From: Penumbrarchaeum sp964445525
Lineage (GTDB): Archaea; Thermoplasmatota; Penumbrarchaeia; Penumbrarchaeales; Penumbrarchaeaceae
Direction of reading: 5' to 3'
DNA length: 64,000 nucleotides
Assembly (NCBI GenBank): GCA_964445525.1
Contig: CAYULA010000012.1
Location: forward strand, 15,316 to 79,315
Of the stretch, positions 44,001 to 51,414 are shown in pieces. The first letter of the stretch is position 1. Every line of letters starts with the position of its first letter. Both the position numbers and the translations under genes were made by a program. A model generated the notes under the pieces. It ran no database searches. It had not been told where the DNA came from and saw only the letters and a program-made list of their open reading frames with translations.

Positions 44001-46366
44001 CCACTGGTGAAAACATTACGTTTATGGTAGAAGTTGATGACAATATAGGGATTGGAGGAGTGCACGTTGATTACTGGTTTGCCCCTGGACAGAATACTAA
44101 TTCCACAATGGTGGGTTCAAATGGCATATACTCATTCATGACATCCGTCCCATCAAATTCTACAAAAGCGCTCAGATATTTTTTCTGTTTCTTCGATGTC
44201 AGTGGAAACTGGCAAAGAACACAAACAAAAACAGTGGCGGTTATTGATAATGATAAACCGGTTTTCGGAACCGATTTCACACCGAACTCAGCAACCACCG
44301 GAGAAGCGGTTTCAATATCGATAAGCATCACAGATAATATTGATGTCAAAATCTCCTATGTGGAATATTGGTTCGGAAACGGATCACATGTCAATTCCAC
44401 GATGGCATCAAATAATAGAGTTTTTAGCCATACAATCCAGATACCTGCCAATTCCACAGACACATTGTTCTATTTGATCAGATCTTGTGACAATGAAGGA
44501 AATTGGGCCATTGGTCCTGTATCCTCTATCATGATCTTGGATAATGACAAACCTTTTTTAATTGAAGATCTAACCTCAAAAAACCCAACAACGGGGGAGA
44601 GGTTCTCTTTTATAGTTTCCATGGAGGACAACATTGGTATAAAGGATATATGGGTGGTTTACAGAATAAACGGAGGGCCATATTCCAACCTTTCAATGGA
44701 TGATGACATATCATCAGAACTATCTGTTGAAATACCTTCAAATGGCGTATACCTGGAATATTATATTATTGCAAGTGATTTTTCAATGAACTGGTTCATG
44801 GGAACTGTTGCCAATTTGACCATAATAGATAATGATGCACCGATGATACTGGGTATGATCGTTCCCGAGATCGCCTTTTCAGGGGATGAAATATGTATTT
44901 CCGTAAGGGCAGTTGATAATATCCGGATATCGGATATATTTCTCGAATACTGGTATAACAACGGACCACGTTTCAACATCTCTTGTGAAGATGGGACCGA
45001 GTACGGTTTCCCCGTAAACATACCCTTTGATATTGAGGGAGAACTAAACTATATTGTTCATATAACAGATGAAGCGGAAAATATTTTTTCAAGTGATATT
45101 AGATATTTGGGAATCCAGGATCGGATACCCCCAAAAGACCCGGTTCTGGATTATCCTGATACCGGATATACCGGGAATGAATTCGAGTTGGGAATATCAA
45201 CAAAAGATAATATTGGAATACACTTGATCAAACTGGTTTATGGAATGGGTGAGGGGGAGTTTGAGGAGGTCATGTTTCAAAATACCAATAATGTCACTCA
45301 CATAATCGATATACCGCATAATGAAAAAGGACCTTTGGTATTCTTTGTTGAGGCGGAGGACATTTCAGGTAACAATATTACAACTACGGTAAGATCCGTT
45401 GATATCGAGGATGATGATCCGCCTCTACTCAAGCAAGATCTGACACCAAAGGAAGTTACAATGGGGGAGGTATTGGAACTTGTATTCAGGGCCGAGGACA
45501 ATATCAAGGTACAAAACTTCTATCTTGTCGTTGATATACAAAATAAGGATGAATACATTCTGGAAAGTGAGAATGGGTTGTACATCCATACAATCCAAAC
45601 ACATGACAGGATGAAGGATCTCACTTATAGAACCATAATAAGGGATCCTTCGGGAAATGAATTTACTTCCACCATTAAACGGGTTTGGATAATCGATAAT
45701 GTGCCACCGAAGATTATCGGCCCACACTTCCTTGAGGTGGAAAAGGGCGAATATTTGAATATTGAATTCATCTGTGAGGATAACATCGATGTATCAAATC
45801 ATGAATGGATTGGGTCACCCATCCAAACCGAAGGATACAGGATCTACGGAACGGTGGAAAAACCCGGAAAATACATCATTTTCCTCAAGGTGTTCGACAC
45901 ATCCATGAACATGAATTCCACAAATCTTACAATCATGGTATACAATGATATCGGGGACAAGGATGGGGATGGGTTGAACGATACTCTTGAGCTAGAGCTT
46001 GGTCTATCCCCATATGATCATTCGGATGCAGAAAAAGACAGCGACGGAGATGGTCTTTCAAATAAAGAGGAGATAGCACTTAAAACCATGATATATGATG
46101 CCGATACGGATAAAGATTCCATACCAGACGGTTGGGAGATTGATCACGGTCTCGATCCAAGGAAGGATTCCTCGAGAGATGATTCGGATGGAGACGGTGT
46201 TATGGACATTGATGAGTATTTACGAGGAACCGACCCTTGGATTAACGAGAAAAAGGATGAATCCGAGAAGAAGGAAAACCATCCGACAATAATCATTTTT
46301 ATGATTTTAATTATGCTAGCAGGTATAGCTGTAATTGGCAAAATGTATTCAAGAAATAAGAGATAA
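41069..46366 (+). CDS. Giant surface protein: SGNH-type domain, PQQ-like propeller, FN3, Ig-like repeats, Ca-binding tail, anchor
   Basis: A 1765-residue secreted protein with a signal helix at about 13-34. Residues about 60-320 form an SGNH-hydrolase-like domain: HHSCGSNW (66-73) takes the place of GDSL and GDSHPN (about 294) the DxxH. Residues about 335-680 are about ten PQQ-like propeller blades of the G-S-N-D-G-K-L-Y-S form. An FN3 domain is about 685-770. Eight to nine Ig-like repeats with DNIGIKDIWV/EYWF wording run 770-1600. DKDGDGLNDT-type calcium repeats are about 1630-1720, and a C-terminal helix is about 1737-1758. The gene is clearly more AT-rich than its neighbours. Possible acyl or glycan esterase displayed on the cell; unproven. 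Confidence 0.85.
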   Translation: MTGLIVMRSLLLFKKVTIFIISISLLSSILLFELIHLDSEIPTGSALISTTLTEKWNETDDIIFIHHSCGSNWLKDGLHKALLAKSYIDERNDIEYDTVVSNDSGRPSSLGSEPGDNTNMNHWILWFNDYLDNLKTFRCSNGENRIIMFKSCFPISNILSNGTEPGSPFSSTRTISNYKAVYRYFNNTNGKYTRNSINYKPLEQIFAENPDFLFIPVTAPPRHYGPNDATNDNQARRAREFNNWLKKDWLNDYNERNPGLHNVAVYDWFDNLSYPNNHSSHPNRLKKEFGGYNGDSHPNTMANKASTVDFSTGTENFIDKAWRMFNSTSSPHQWPMEGGDNGRSGKISENVTIPVGRKYWNFSSGGEITGSPNIDEYGTIHFGSNDSKFYAIFPNGTLKWSYTSGGRITRSPALGQEGRIYFGANDDKIYALDRNGSLEWNKTLDSSINSSLVIDNSSRILLTTVNGYVRSLHQNGSEAWNHSTEHDHLSSPAIGPEGDIYIGAGNGSVIKLDDSGSLQWNDTVGSGKMFDPSVDENGNIFIGSDNGFLYSLFPNSTLRWSYKVGYNVICSPSLDDDGRIIFGSDNGKLYSLHSNGTLDWTYHTGGAIITKPIIDNTSNIIFGSLDGKVYCISKNGTKNWDVDTGYPIQSSPAMDTEGNVYIGSDSNSLYSIGKSHPDRPTNLTYRNGSGWIDLSWSAPIDNGGMPITNYSIYRQIGQGSLDLIGWTSNSGTSYNDTNITVENTFYYFVKAHNMKGSSAFSNTLKVDLMRPIFLRDGSDTVAYTGNDFHFLVRCKDDSPSMDLITEYWFGTGSHTKMTMSGSENHSLTISIPSNSTSTLHYIFHAKDKYGNRNQTSQRNVTVQDDDNPKIWSDSTPSFGTTGDSIIFSINVTDNVEVKNVFVEYWQEPKSPKNSTMSKTSGNYTFTISVPSNSTSSISYRFGAVDDSDNWAISKSSSVKILDDDKPVIINDNTSNSITTGENITFMVEVDDNIGIGGVHVDYWFAPGQNTNSTMVGSNGIYSFMTSVPSNSTKALRYFFCFFDVSGNWQRTQTKTVAVIDNDKPVFGTDFTPNSATTGEAVSISISITDNIDVKISYVEYWFGNGSHVNSTMASNNRVFSHTIQIPANSTDTLFYLIRSCDNEGNWAIGPVSSIMILDNDKPFLIEDLTSKNPTTGERFSFIVSMEDNIGIKDIWVVYRINGGPYSNLSMDDDISSELSVEIPSNGVYLEYYIIASDFSMNWFMGTVANLTIIDNDAPMILGMIVPEIAFSGDEICISVRAVDNIRISDIFLEYWYNNGPRFNISCEDGTEYGFPVNIPFDIEGELNYIVHITDEAENIFSSDIRYLGIQDRIPPKDPVLDYPDTGYTGNEFELGISTKDNIGIHLIKLVYGMGEGEFEEVMFQNTNNVTHIIDIPHNEKGPLVFFVEAEDISGNNITTTVRSVDIEDDDPPLLKQDLTPKEVTMGEVLELVFRAEDNIKVQNFYLVVDIQNKDEYILESENGLYIHTIQTHDRMKDLTYRTIIRDPSGNEFTSTIKRVWIIDNVPPKIIGPHFLEVEKGEYLNIEFICEDNIDVSNHEWIGSPIQTEGYRIYGTVEKPGKYIIFLKVFDTSMNMNSTNLTIMVYNDIGDKDGDGLNDTLELELGLSPYDHSDAEKDSDGDGLSNKEEIALKTMIYDADTDKDSIPDGWEIDHGLDPRKDSSRDDSDGDGVMDIDEYLRGTDPWINEKKDESEKKENHPTIIIFMILIMLAGIAVIGKMYSRNKR

Positions 46367-46369
46367 ATC

Positions 46370-47521
46370 TTAGATGGGTATCCTCTCTACCTCCAGTCCG
46401 TCCCAGGTGGGATAGACCTCGGATATGTAGCATCTGCCAGGGAGCTTTTTTCCGATTTCCTGAAGTATCCAGGGAGCGACAAAAAGGATGTTTCCGCTTC
46501 TGTGGTAGAGCTCCTCAGGGACCTCATAAATCTCCGTCAGGTAATCAACGACATCTTCAATATTTTCCGATTCCACAATTCCCCTGAGGAGGGTTCCGTC
46601 CCCGGTTGGAATCTCGAACGGTCTTGCAATATTTTCCGAGGTCCTCTTCAGCCTGTTCCTGAGCTGAACGGAATCCTTGTACACAGAGGAGCAGATATGG
46701 AACACTGTTGGTGAATCGGGATTCTTGGCCCTCACTTTTTCTATGGTGGAGACGGCAAGTTCCATGGATCCTGCCACTGCCATGGAGTCTCCTACCAGCT
46801 CGTAACCCATCCTGTTGAAATGGTCCATGTTTGTATGGGAAGCTTCCAGTTCATTGACGTTCACGAACTCCATACCCTCCCTTGCGGCGTAATCGAGGAG
46901 GTGGTAGAGACCTTCGCTGTAGAGCGTGCCTCCCTTCCTGGTATTTATGACGGCGGGCACCTCTATCCCGGTCGATATTCCAAGTCTCCTTGCCTCGAAC
47001 ATCAGTTCATGATGGAACGATGCGTCCAGAGGATCTCCCTGCTCGCAATCCCTTCCCAGGAACCTGAACTGCTTCCAGTAGGCTATGTTGGGGTGGAACC
47101 GTATCTCGTCCAGACCCGCCTCCTTCATTTCCTCCAGCTTCCGGCTGTCAAAAGATCCTGTCGTGTAGAGATGCACATGATGCCTCTTTCCGAAAACCTC
47201 CTTCAATTTCCTGATGACTTTACCCGTCCTTTCCGGAAACAGCATGGGGTCACCGCCGGTTATTCCCGTTCCCAGTGCATCCATTCTATTTTCTTCCTCT
47301 ATTATGTGATCGAGCCAATCGGGACCGTTCACCGGCCTCTCGTTGGCATAGATCACATCCTTTCCCTTCTTCTCCTCGGACAGAGGACAGTAGAAACAGT
47401 CTTCGGAACAGATTCCTGTTATGTAGAGCACGAGTTTGGATCCCCGGTCACAATACCTGCAACCCTTGGGAGGAGTGCCCGTGCTGGAGTCCAGTAATTC
47501 CCTGCTGAACTTGATCGGCAT
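46370..47521 (-). CDS. Radical SAM protein (COG2108-like)
   Basis: A 383-residue radical SAM enzyme. The iron-sulfur motif is CSEDCFYC (C38, C42, C45; C-x3-C-x2-C), with GGDP for the SAM-binding glycine-rich stretch. A second pair, CRYC (C21, C24), precedes it. The barrel is followed by a C-terminal domain of about 120 residues. It resembles the uncharacterised archaeal radical SAM group related to pyruvate-formate-lyase activases; substrate unknown. The ATG at 47521 has a TTTTAATATT box 23-33 nt upstream, so I prefer it over a TTG 15 codons before. Confidence 0.88.
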   Translation of the reverse strand: MPIKFSRELLDSSTGTPPKGCRYCDRGSKLVLYITGICSEDCFYCPLSEEKKGKDVIYANERPVNGPDWLDHIIEEENRMDALGTGITGGDPMLFPERTGKVIRKLKEVFGKRHHVHLYTTGSFDSRKLEEMKEAGLDEIRFHPNIAYWKQFRFLGRDCEQGDPLDASFHHELMFEARRLGISTGIEVPAVINTRKGGTLYSEGLYHLLDYAAREGMEFVNVNELEASHTNMDHFNRMGYELVGDSMAVAGSMELAVSTIEKVRAKNPDSPTVFHICSSVYKDSVQLRNRLKRTSENIARPFEIPTGDGTLLRGIVESENIEDVVDYLTEIYEVPEELYHRSGNILFVAPWILQEIGKKLPGRCYISEVYPTWDGLEVERIPI

Positions 47522-47619
47522 CCCCCGTTGATGAGCCAGGAGAATATTAAAACCTCCGCGGATCAATAATCAGGTTTATAGGGTGATTAGACAATACGAG
47601 TGAAAACGGAGGAAAGGGA

Positions 47620-49872
47620 ATGGGTTACAAGGGATCAAGGCTGACGGTGGGGGACAGGATACTCCTGTTGCTTATACACTACACACGATTCAGAGGAGAG
47701 CTCCAGGCCCCGATTGATGTCACCCAGGATGGCATAGCAAAGAACCTGGGTATAATCAGGTCGGCCGTACCCAGGGCTGTGGGATCGTTGATGAACAAGG
47801 GTCTGGTGGAGGAGGGACTCGCCCACATAGAGGGGTTGACAAGAAGAAGGAAAGTATACATGCTCACCGACGAGGGGATCATGAAATCCAGGGAATTATC
47901 GGACATCATCTCCTCGGAGAAGGTGGAGCTGATAAAAGAAGGAGAGAAGCGGGTAGTAACAATTGGGGACCTCATGAAGGAAGGCAGCGTGGACCTCGAG
48001 AACATCTCGGATGTGCTTTCTTCCGGAAAGCTCGATCTTGACAGGACCAAGGAAAAGGAGGAAGATACCGATACAAAGGGAAAGACCTCCTACATTCATT
48101 CTTTGAACCCTCCCGAGATATTCCTCGGCAGGGATAGGGAGATTAAGGAACTCACGGAGGCCATGAGATCCCCAAAAAGAAGGATCACGGTTGTTTACGG
48201 AATCGCCGGAGTCGGAAAGACCACTCTGGGATGGAAGATCACCCAGCTTCTGGCCTCTGAGATGAACATCTTCTACATAGACCTGAAGGAATGGACATCA
48301 CTTTCATATGTGTTGAAGGAGCTTTCCAGTTTTTTCAGCAGGTCCGGCTGGAACGGCCTCAAGGAACTGATGGAGACCAACAGGGAACCGGGTATCGAAA
48401 CGGTGTCCGATCTACTGGGAAACATACCCGGGAAGCTCCCCGTACTTGTCATATTCGATGACCTGCACAGAGCACCCGAAGAGATCGACATGTTCCTGTC
48501 ATCTTTCAAGGATAGATTGACCGGGAAGAGGAATCTGAACCTCATTGTACTGTCCAGAAAGAGAGCCACCTTCTATGATATCAGGGACGTTAGAATAAAG
48601 AACCTCATAGGAGAGATGGAGCTTCTGGGCTTTGACAGGCAAACTTCCAGGAAGCTATTGACCGAGAGGGGATTCAAGGAAAACGAGGTGGATGCCATAA
48701 TCGACAGCACGGGAGGGCATCCCCTTGCTCTTGTATTGGTGGAGAGGGAGGGTTACAATTTCGACATAGGTGATTTTGACCAGTTCCTTAGAGAGGAGAT
48801 ATTCAACAAGCTGGAGAGGACCTCCCTGAGGATACTCGGAATACTGTCTCTGTCCAGACTTCAACTGGAGGAGGGGGATCTGTCATCGATGTTGGAGGTT
48901 GAAAAGGAAGTTCTGACCAAACTCATGGATCAGCATCTGATCTTCTCCACTCCGGGAGGTTACGTCATACACGATCTGATCAAGGACCAGGCCATCAGGA
49001 TCCTCTCGAGCGACGAGAGGGAGGAGTGCCACAGAATGCTTGCGGACCTCTTCCGCGATAAGCTTCTCTCTCTCGGATTCCACCAGGAAGCGGAAGGGGT
49101 TGTGCCTCCCTATCCGTTTGGTATCGAGGATGAAACGGGATTGGGGCCTGTACCGCTTTATGTCACGGAGGAGGTGCACCACCTTATCGGGGCGGGCCGG
49201 GTAAAGGAAACCTTGCCCGTGATGATCGAATCCTTCCTCCAGATGCCCTCCAAGGACCTTCTCAAGGAACACAGGGATCCCATAAGGAAGAACCTTCCGA
49301 AGAGCCTTTCTCACGTTGAAAAGGCCCAGAAGGACCTTATCGAGATGATGTCGGAGGTCCTCGACGGGGACAACGAGAAAGCGTTGAAGATCCTTGAGAA
49401 TCTGTCGAAGATAAAGGATGAGGACCCCGAGGATCTGAGGTCCATAAAAGAATGCGCCAGGATATGGAAGCCTTACCTGGAGGAAAGGGTCAACGGACCC
49501 GAGAAAGCTCTAAACGAGATAAAGAAAATCGATCTGGATAAGATTCCGGAGAGATTAAGGTACTATTTCCTCGTGACCAGGGCGTCACTGAGGTATAAAA
49601 CCGGAGATCATGAAGGGGCCTCGAAAGCATACAGGGAATTCCTGGACACTCTCATTAACAACGAGGACCTCCCGGTCCAGTTGAAGGATGCCATCACGGA
49701 TGCACTGAAAAAGGCCGAGGAAGGATCCATACAGGTAGCAACCGACAACTTCCAGAAGATAATGGAATTGACAAATTCCAACAGGGATACGTTGAAGGAG
49801 GAGCTCCCCTACGTTGATGTGGACCACCATCTTCTCTCTGCGATTTATTCCCTCTACCACGGGAGAAAGTAG
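47620..49872 (+). CDS. HTH-STAND ATPase (NB-ARC/MalT-like) protein
   Basis: A 750-residue signal-transduction ATPase. A winged-helix/MarR-like N-terminal domain (about 1-90, ending RRRKVYMLTDEG) is followed by a linker, then the NACHT/NB-ARC-type ATPase: Walker A GIAGVGKTT (194-202), Walker B VIFDD (D280, D281), and a GHPLAL winged-helix entry. The C-terminal 200 residues are helical, TPR-like. This layout suits a ligand-switched transcription regulator. It is paralogous to the gene at 60307-62865. GGAGG precedes the ATG. Confidence 0.88.
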   Translation: MGYKGSRLTVGDRILLLLIHYTRFRGELQAPIDVTQDGIAKNLGIIRSAVPRAVGSLMNKGLVEEGLAHIEGLTRRRKVYMLTDEGIMKSRELSDIISSEKVELIKEGEKRVVTIGDLMKEGSVDLENISDVLSSGKLDLDRTKEKEEDTDTKGKTSYIHSLNPPEIFLGRDREIKELTEAMRSPKRRITVVYGIAGVGKTTLGWKITQLLASEMNIFYIDLKEWTSLSYVLKELSSFFSRSGWNGLKELMETNREPGIETVSDLLGNIPGKLPVLVIFDDLHRAPEEIDMFLSSFKDRLTGKRNLNLIVLSRKRATFYDIRDVRIKNLIGEMELLGFDRQTSRKLLTERGFKENEVDAIIDSTGGHPLALVLVEREGYNFDIGDFDQFLREEIFNKLERTSLRILGILSLSRLQLEEGDLSSMLEVEKEVLTKLMDQHLIFSTPGGYVIHDLIKDQAIRILSSDEREECHRMLADLFRDKLLSLGFHQEAEGVVPPYPFGIEDETGLGPVPLYVTEEVHHLIGAGRVKETLPVMIESFLQMPSKDLLKEHRDPIRKNLPKSLSHVEKAQKDLIEMMSEVLDGDNEKALKILENLSKIKDEDPEDLRSIKECARIWKPYLEERVNGPEKALNEIKKIDLDKIPERLRYYFLVTRASLRYKTGDHEGASKAYREFLDTLINNEDLPVQLKDAITDALKKAEEGSIQVATDNFQKIMELTNSNRDTLKEELPYVDVDHHLLSAIYSLYHGRK

Positions 49873-49961
49873 AATTGGAATGGATATGTTTATAAATCGG
49901 TTCTCTTTCGACTAATATCCGGTTGCAGGGCCTTTGAGCTTGCAATCGTCAACCGTCAAAG

Positions 49962-50037
49962 GGGCCCGTGGGTTAGCTTGGTATACTTGTACGTTCGGGA
50001 CGTATAGACTCCGGTTCAAATCCGGGCGGGCCCACCA
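49962..50037 (+). tRNA. tRNA-Pro(CGG)
   Basis: Acceptor GGGCCCG/CGGGCCC, anticodon stem GTACG/CGTAT, loop TTCGGGA (anticodon CGG, reading CCG), T-arm TCCGG-TTCAAAT-CCGGG, discriminator A and an encoded CCA. The length of 76 nt includes CCA. It lies between the HTH-STAND gene and the end of the DUF234 ATPase gene. No intron is present. Confidence 0.95.
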
Positions 50038-50110
50038 TACAATCTCAAAATACACCCATTGATATTGATGAGTTACGAAATATTTCACGGTCAATCGTTA
50101 CCTGCGGATA

Positions 50111-51322
50111 TCAGATATGTTGAATGAATTTTTCTGGAGTGACAGTCTGGACTCCATCTACCTCAACATCTTCTTTCGATATCAATACAAGTTCAACATC
50201 CATCCCTTCGGCTTTCTCTTTCAATTTCCAAGCACCCTCGACCGAACCTTTTCCCCATTTTACCTCTCCGAAAAGAATCGGAATCCTTTTCCTTCCCCTG
50301 GTTACAATGAAATCTATTTCCGGTTCCATCGAATACTCCCTTTTTCCGCCAAATCTGAGACCGTAAGCATCCGCAAAGAACCTCTCTATCTGAAGATTGA
50401 CCATTTTCCTGATGTTATCCCTGACCTCATCGAAATTGACATCCCTTTCGTCAATATTGTGCCTGTCAACAAGATAGTAGTAGGTTTCCATGATTGGTGA
50501 TTTCACCCGGTAGATCATTTTCTTCTTGTTTCTGAAAAGAGGAACTTCCTCCATCAAACCCATCTTTATCATATTGTGGATGTAGGATGTGATGAGTCTC
50601 GTATCATTTTTTTCAATAACTCCCCTGGCAAACAGCGTATGAGATATCTCGGATGTTGACCATGTTCCCGCACCAACAAGTCTCAAGACCGATTCATAGG
50701 CCAGACTTCTTCTCCTGGACTCTTCGGAGAAGATCTCCCCAATAAGTCTGGGAATTGCATTCCTGGAATGTTCCATTACTCTCCATAGATCCTTAAGGAA
50801 ATCACCTTTGAAGCTGAAAACTGGTATCGTCCAGGGATCCCTGATGAAGGTTGCATATTCGACAGCCCTCTCGGGAGGGAGGTCCAAAGACCTCAAAACA
50901 TCGAAGGGATCAATAATATCGATCATGACCTCTCCCAGCATTCCAAGAAGCGGTGAACTGGATGAGAGGACCCTGTCAATCATCTGAAAACTGGAACCTG
51001 TCAAAATGAGTCTACCGTTGGGATGAAGCATGGATATCTCATCCTGAACGAACTCCGGCATCCTCTGGAACTCATCGACTATGACGGTCCTGTTATCAAT
51101 AAGGAGGCTCCTCAGATGATCCAAGAAATGGTGAATGTTCTCGAATCTGATTGGCCTGTCATCACCGGATACAATAACACCATCCCTTCTCACGAGGAAA
51201 TATTTGTCATGATCGATGAAATTTCTGAGCAGAAATGTCTTTCCTGTTTTCCTCCTTCCATAAACCAGCAACCAGTTCCCTGTGGACCTGATTTCTTCGA
51301 TCTCCTTCCTGGGGATCTTCAT
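50111..51322 (-). CDS. DUF234-type archaeal ATPase
   Basis: A 403-residue protein. The N-terminal AAA-type ATPase has Walker A GRRKTGKT (22-29) and Walker B VDEF (D83, E84). A middle winged-helix region follows. The C-terminal PD-(D/E)XK nuclease-like domain has EIDFIV and GEVKWG, the D...ExK pattern. This arrangement is the common archaeal ATPase/DUF234 family, often near mobile or plasmid genes; its function is unclear. A TATA box (ATAAATATATTT on the plus strand, 51343-51354) lies about 27 nt upstream, so the ATG at 51322 is probably leaderless. AT-rich compared with flanking housekeeping genes. Confidence 0.9.
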   Translation of the reverse strand: MKIPRKEIEEIRSTGNWLLVYGRRKTGKTFLLRNFIDHDKYFLVRRDGVIVSGDDRPIRFENIHHFLDHLRSLLIDNRTVIVDEFQRMPEFVQDEISMLHPNGRLILTGSSFQMIDRVLSSSSPLLGMLGEVMIDIIDPFDVLRSLDLPPERAVEYATFIRDPWTIPVFSFKGDFLKDLWRVMEHSRNAIPRLIGEIFSEESRRRSLAYESVLRLVGAGTWSTSEISHTLFARGVIEKNDTRLITSYIHNMIKMGLMEEVPLFRNKKKMIYRVKSPIMETYYYLVDRHNIDERDVNFDEVRDNIRKMVNLQIERFFADAYGLRFGGKREYSMEPEIDFIVTRGRKRIPILFGEVKWGKGSVEGAWKLKEKAEGMDVELVLISKEDVEVDGVQTVTPEKFIQHI

Positions 51323-51359
51323 GATACCCAATGATATTCCGGATAAATATATTTTACGA

Positions 51360-51401
51360 ACCGTAATTGGCAATTTACGGTTAGTATTATACGGTTAGTA
51401 T
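51360..51401. promoter_or_regulatory. Operator-like repeats upstream of the DUF234 ATPase
   Basis: An inverted repeat ACCGTAA...TTACGGT (51360-51381) overlaps a direct repeat TACGGTTAGTAT (51376-51387 and 51390-51401, period 14). These lie immediately upstream of the TATA box of the minus-strand ATPase gene, a typical place for a repressor or activator. Confidence 0.6.
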
Positions 51402-51414
51402 AATTTGAATACCA

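Noticed and set aside
43400..45700. Regular repeats that could be mistaken for a CRISPR or satellite array
   Set aside because: They are in frame and encode diverged Ig-like domains of one protein.
49962..50037. tRNA-Pro as a possible attachment site for a mobile island to its right
   Set aside because: No copy of its 3' end was found elsewhere in the window and no integrase is present.
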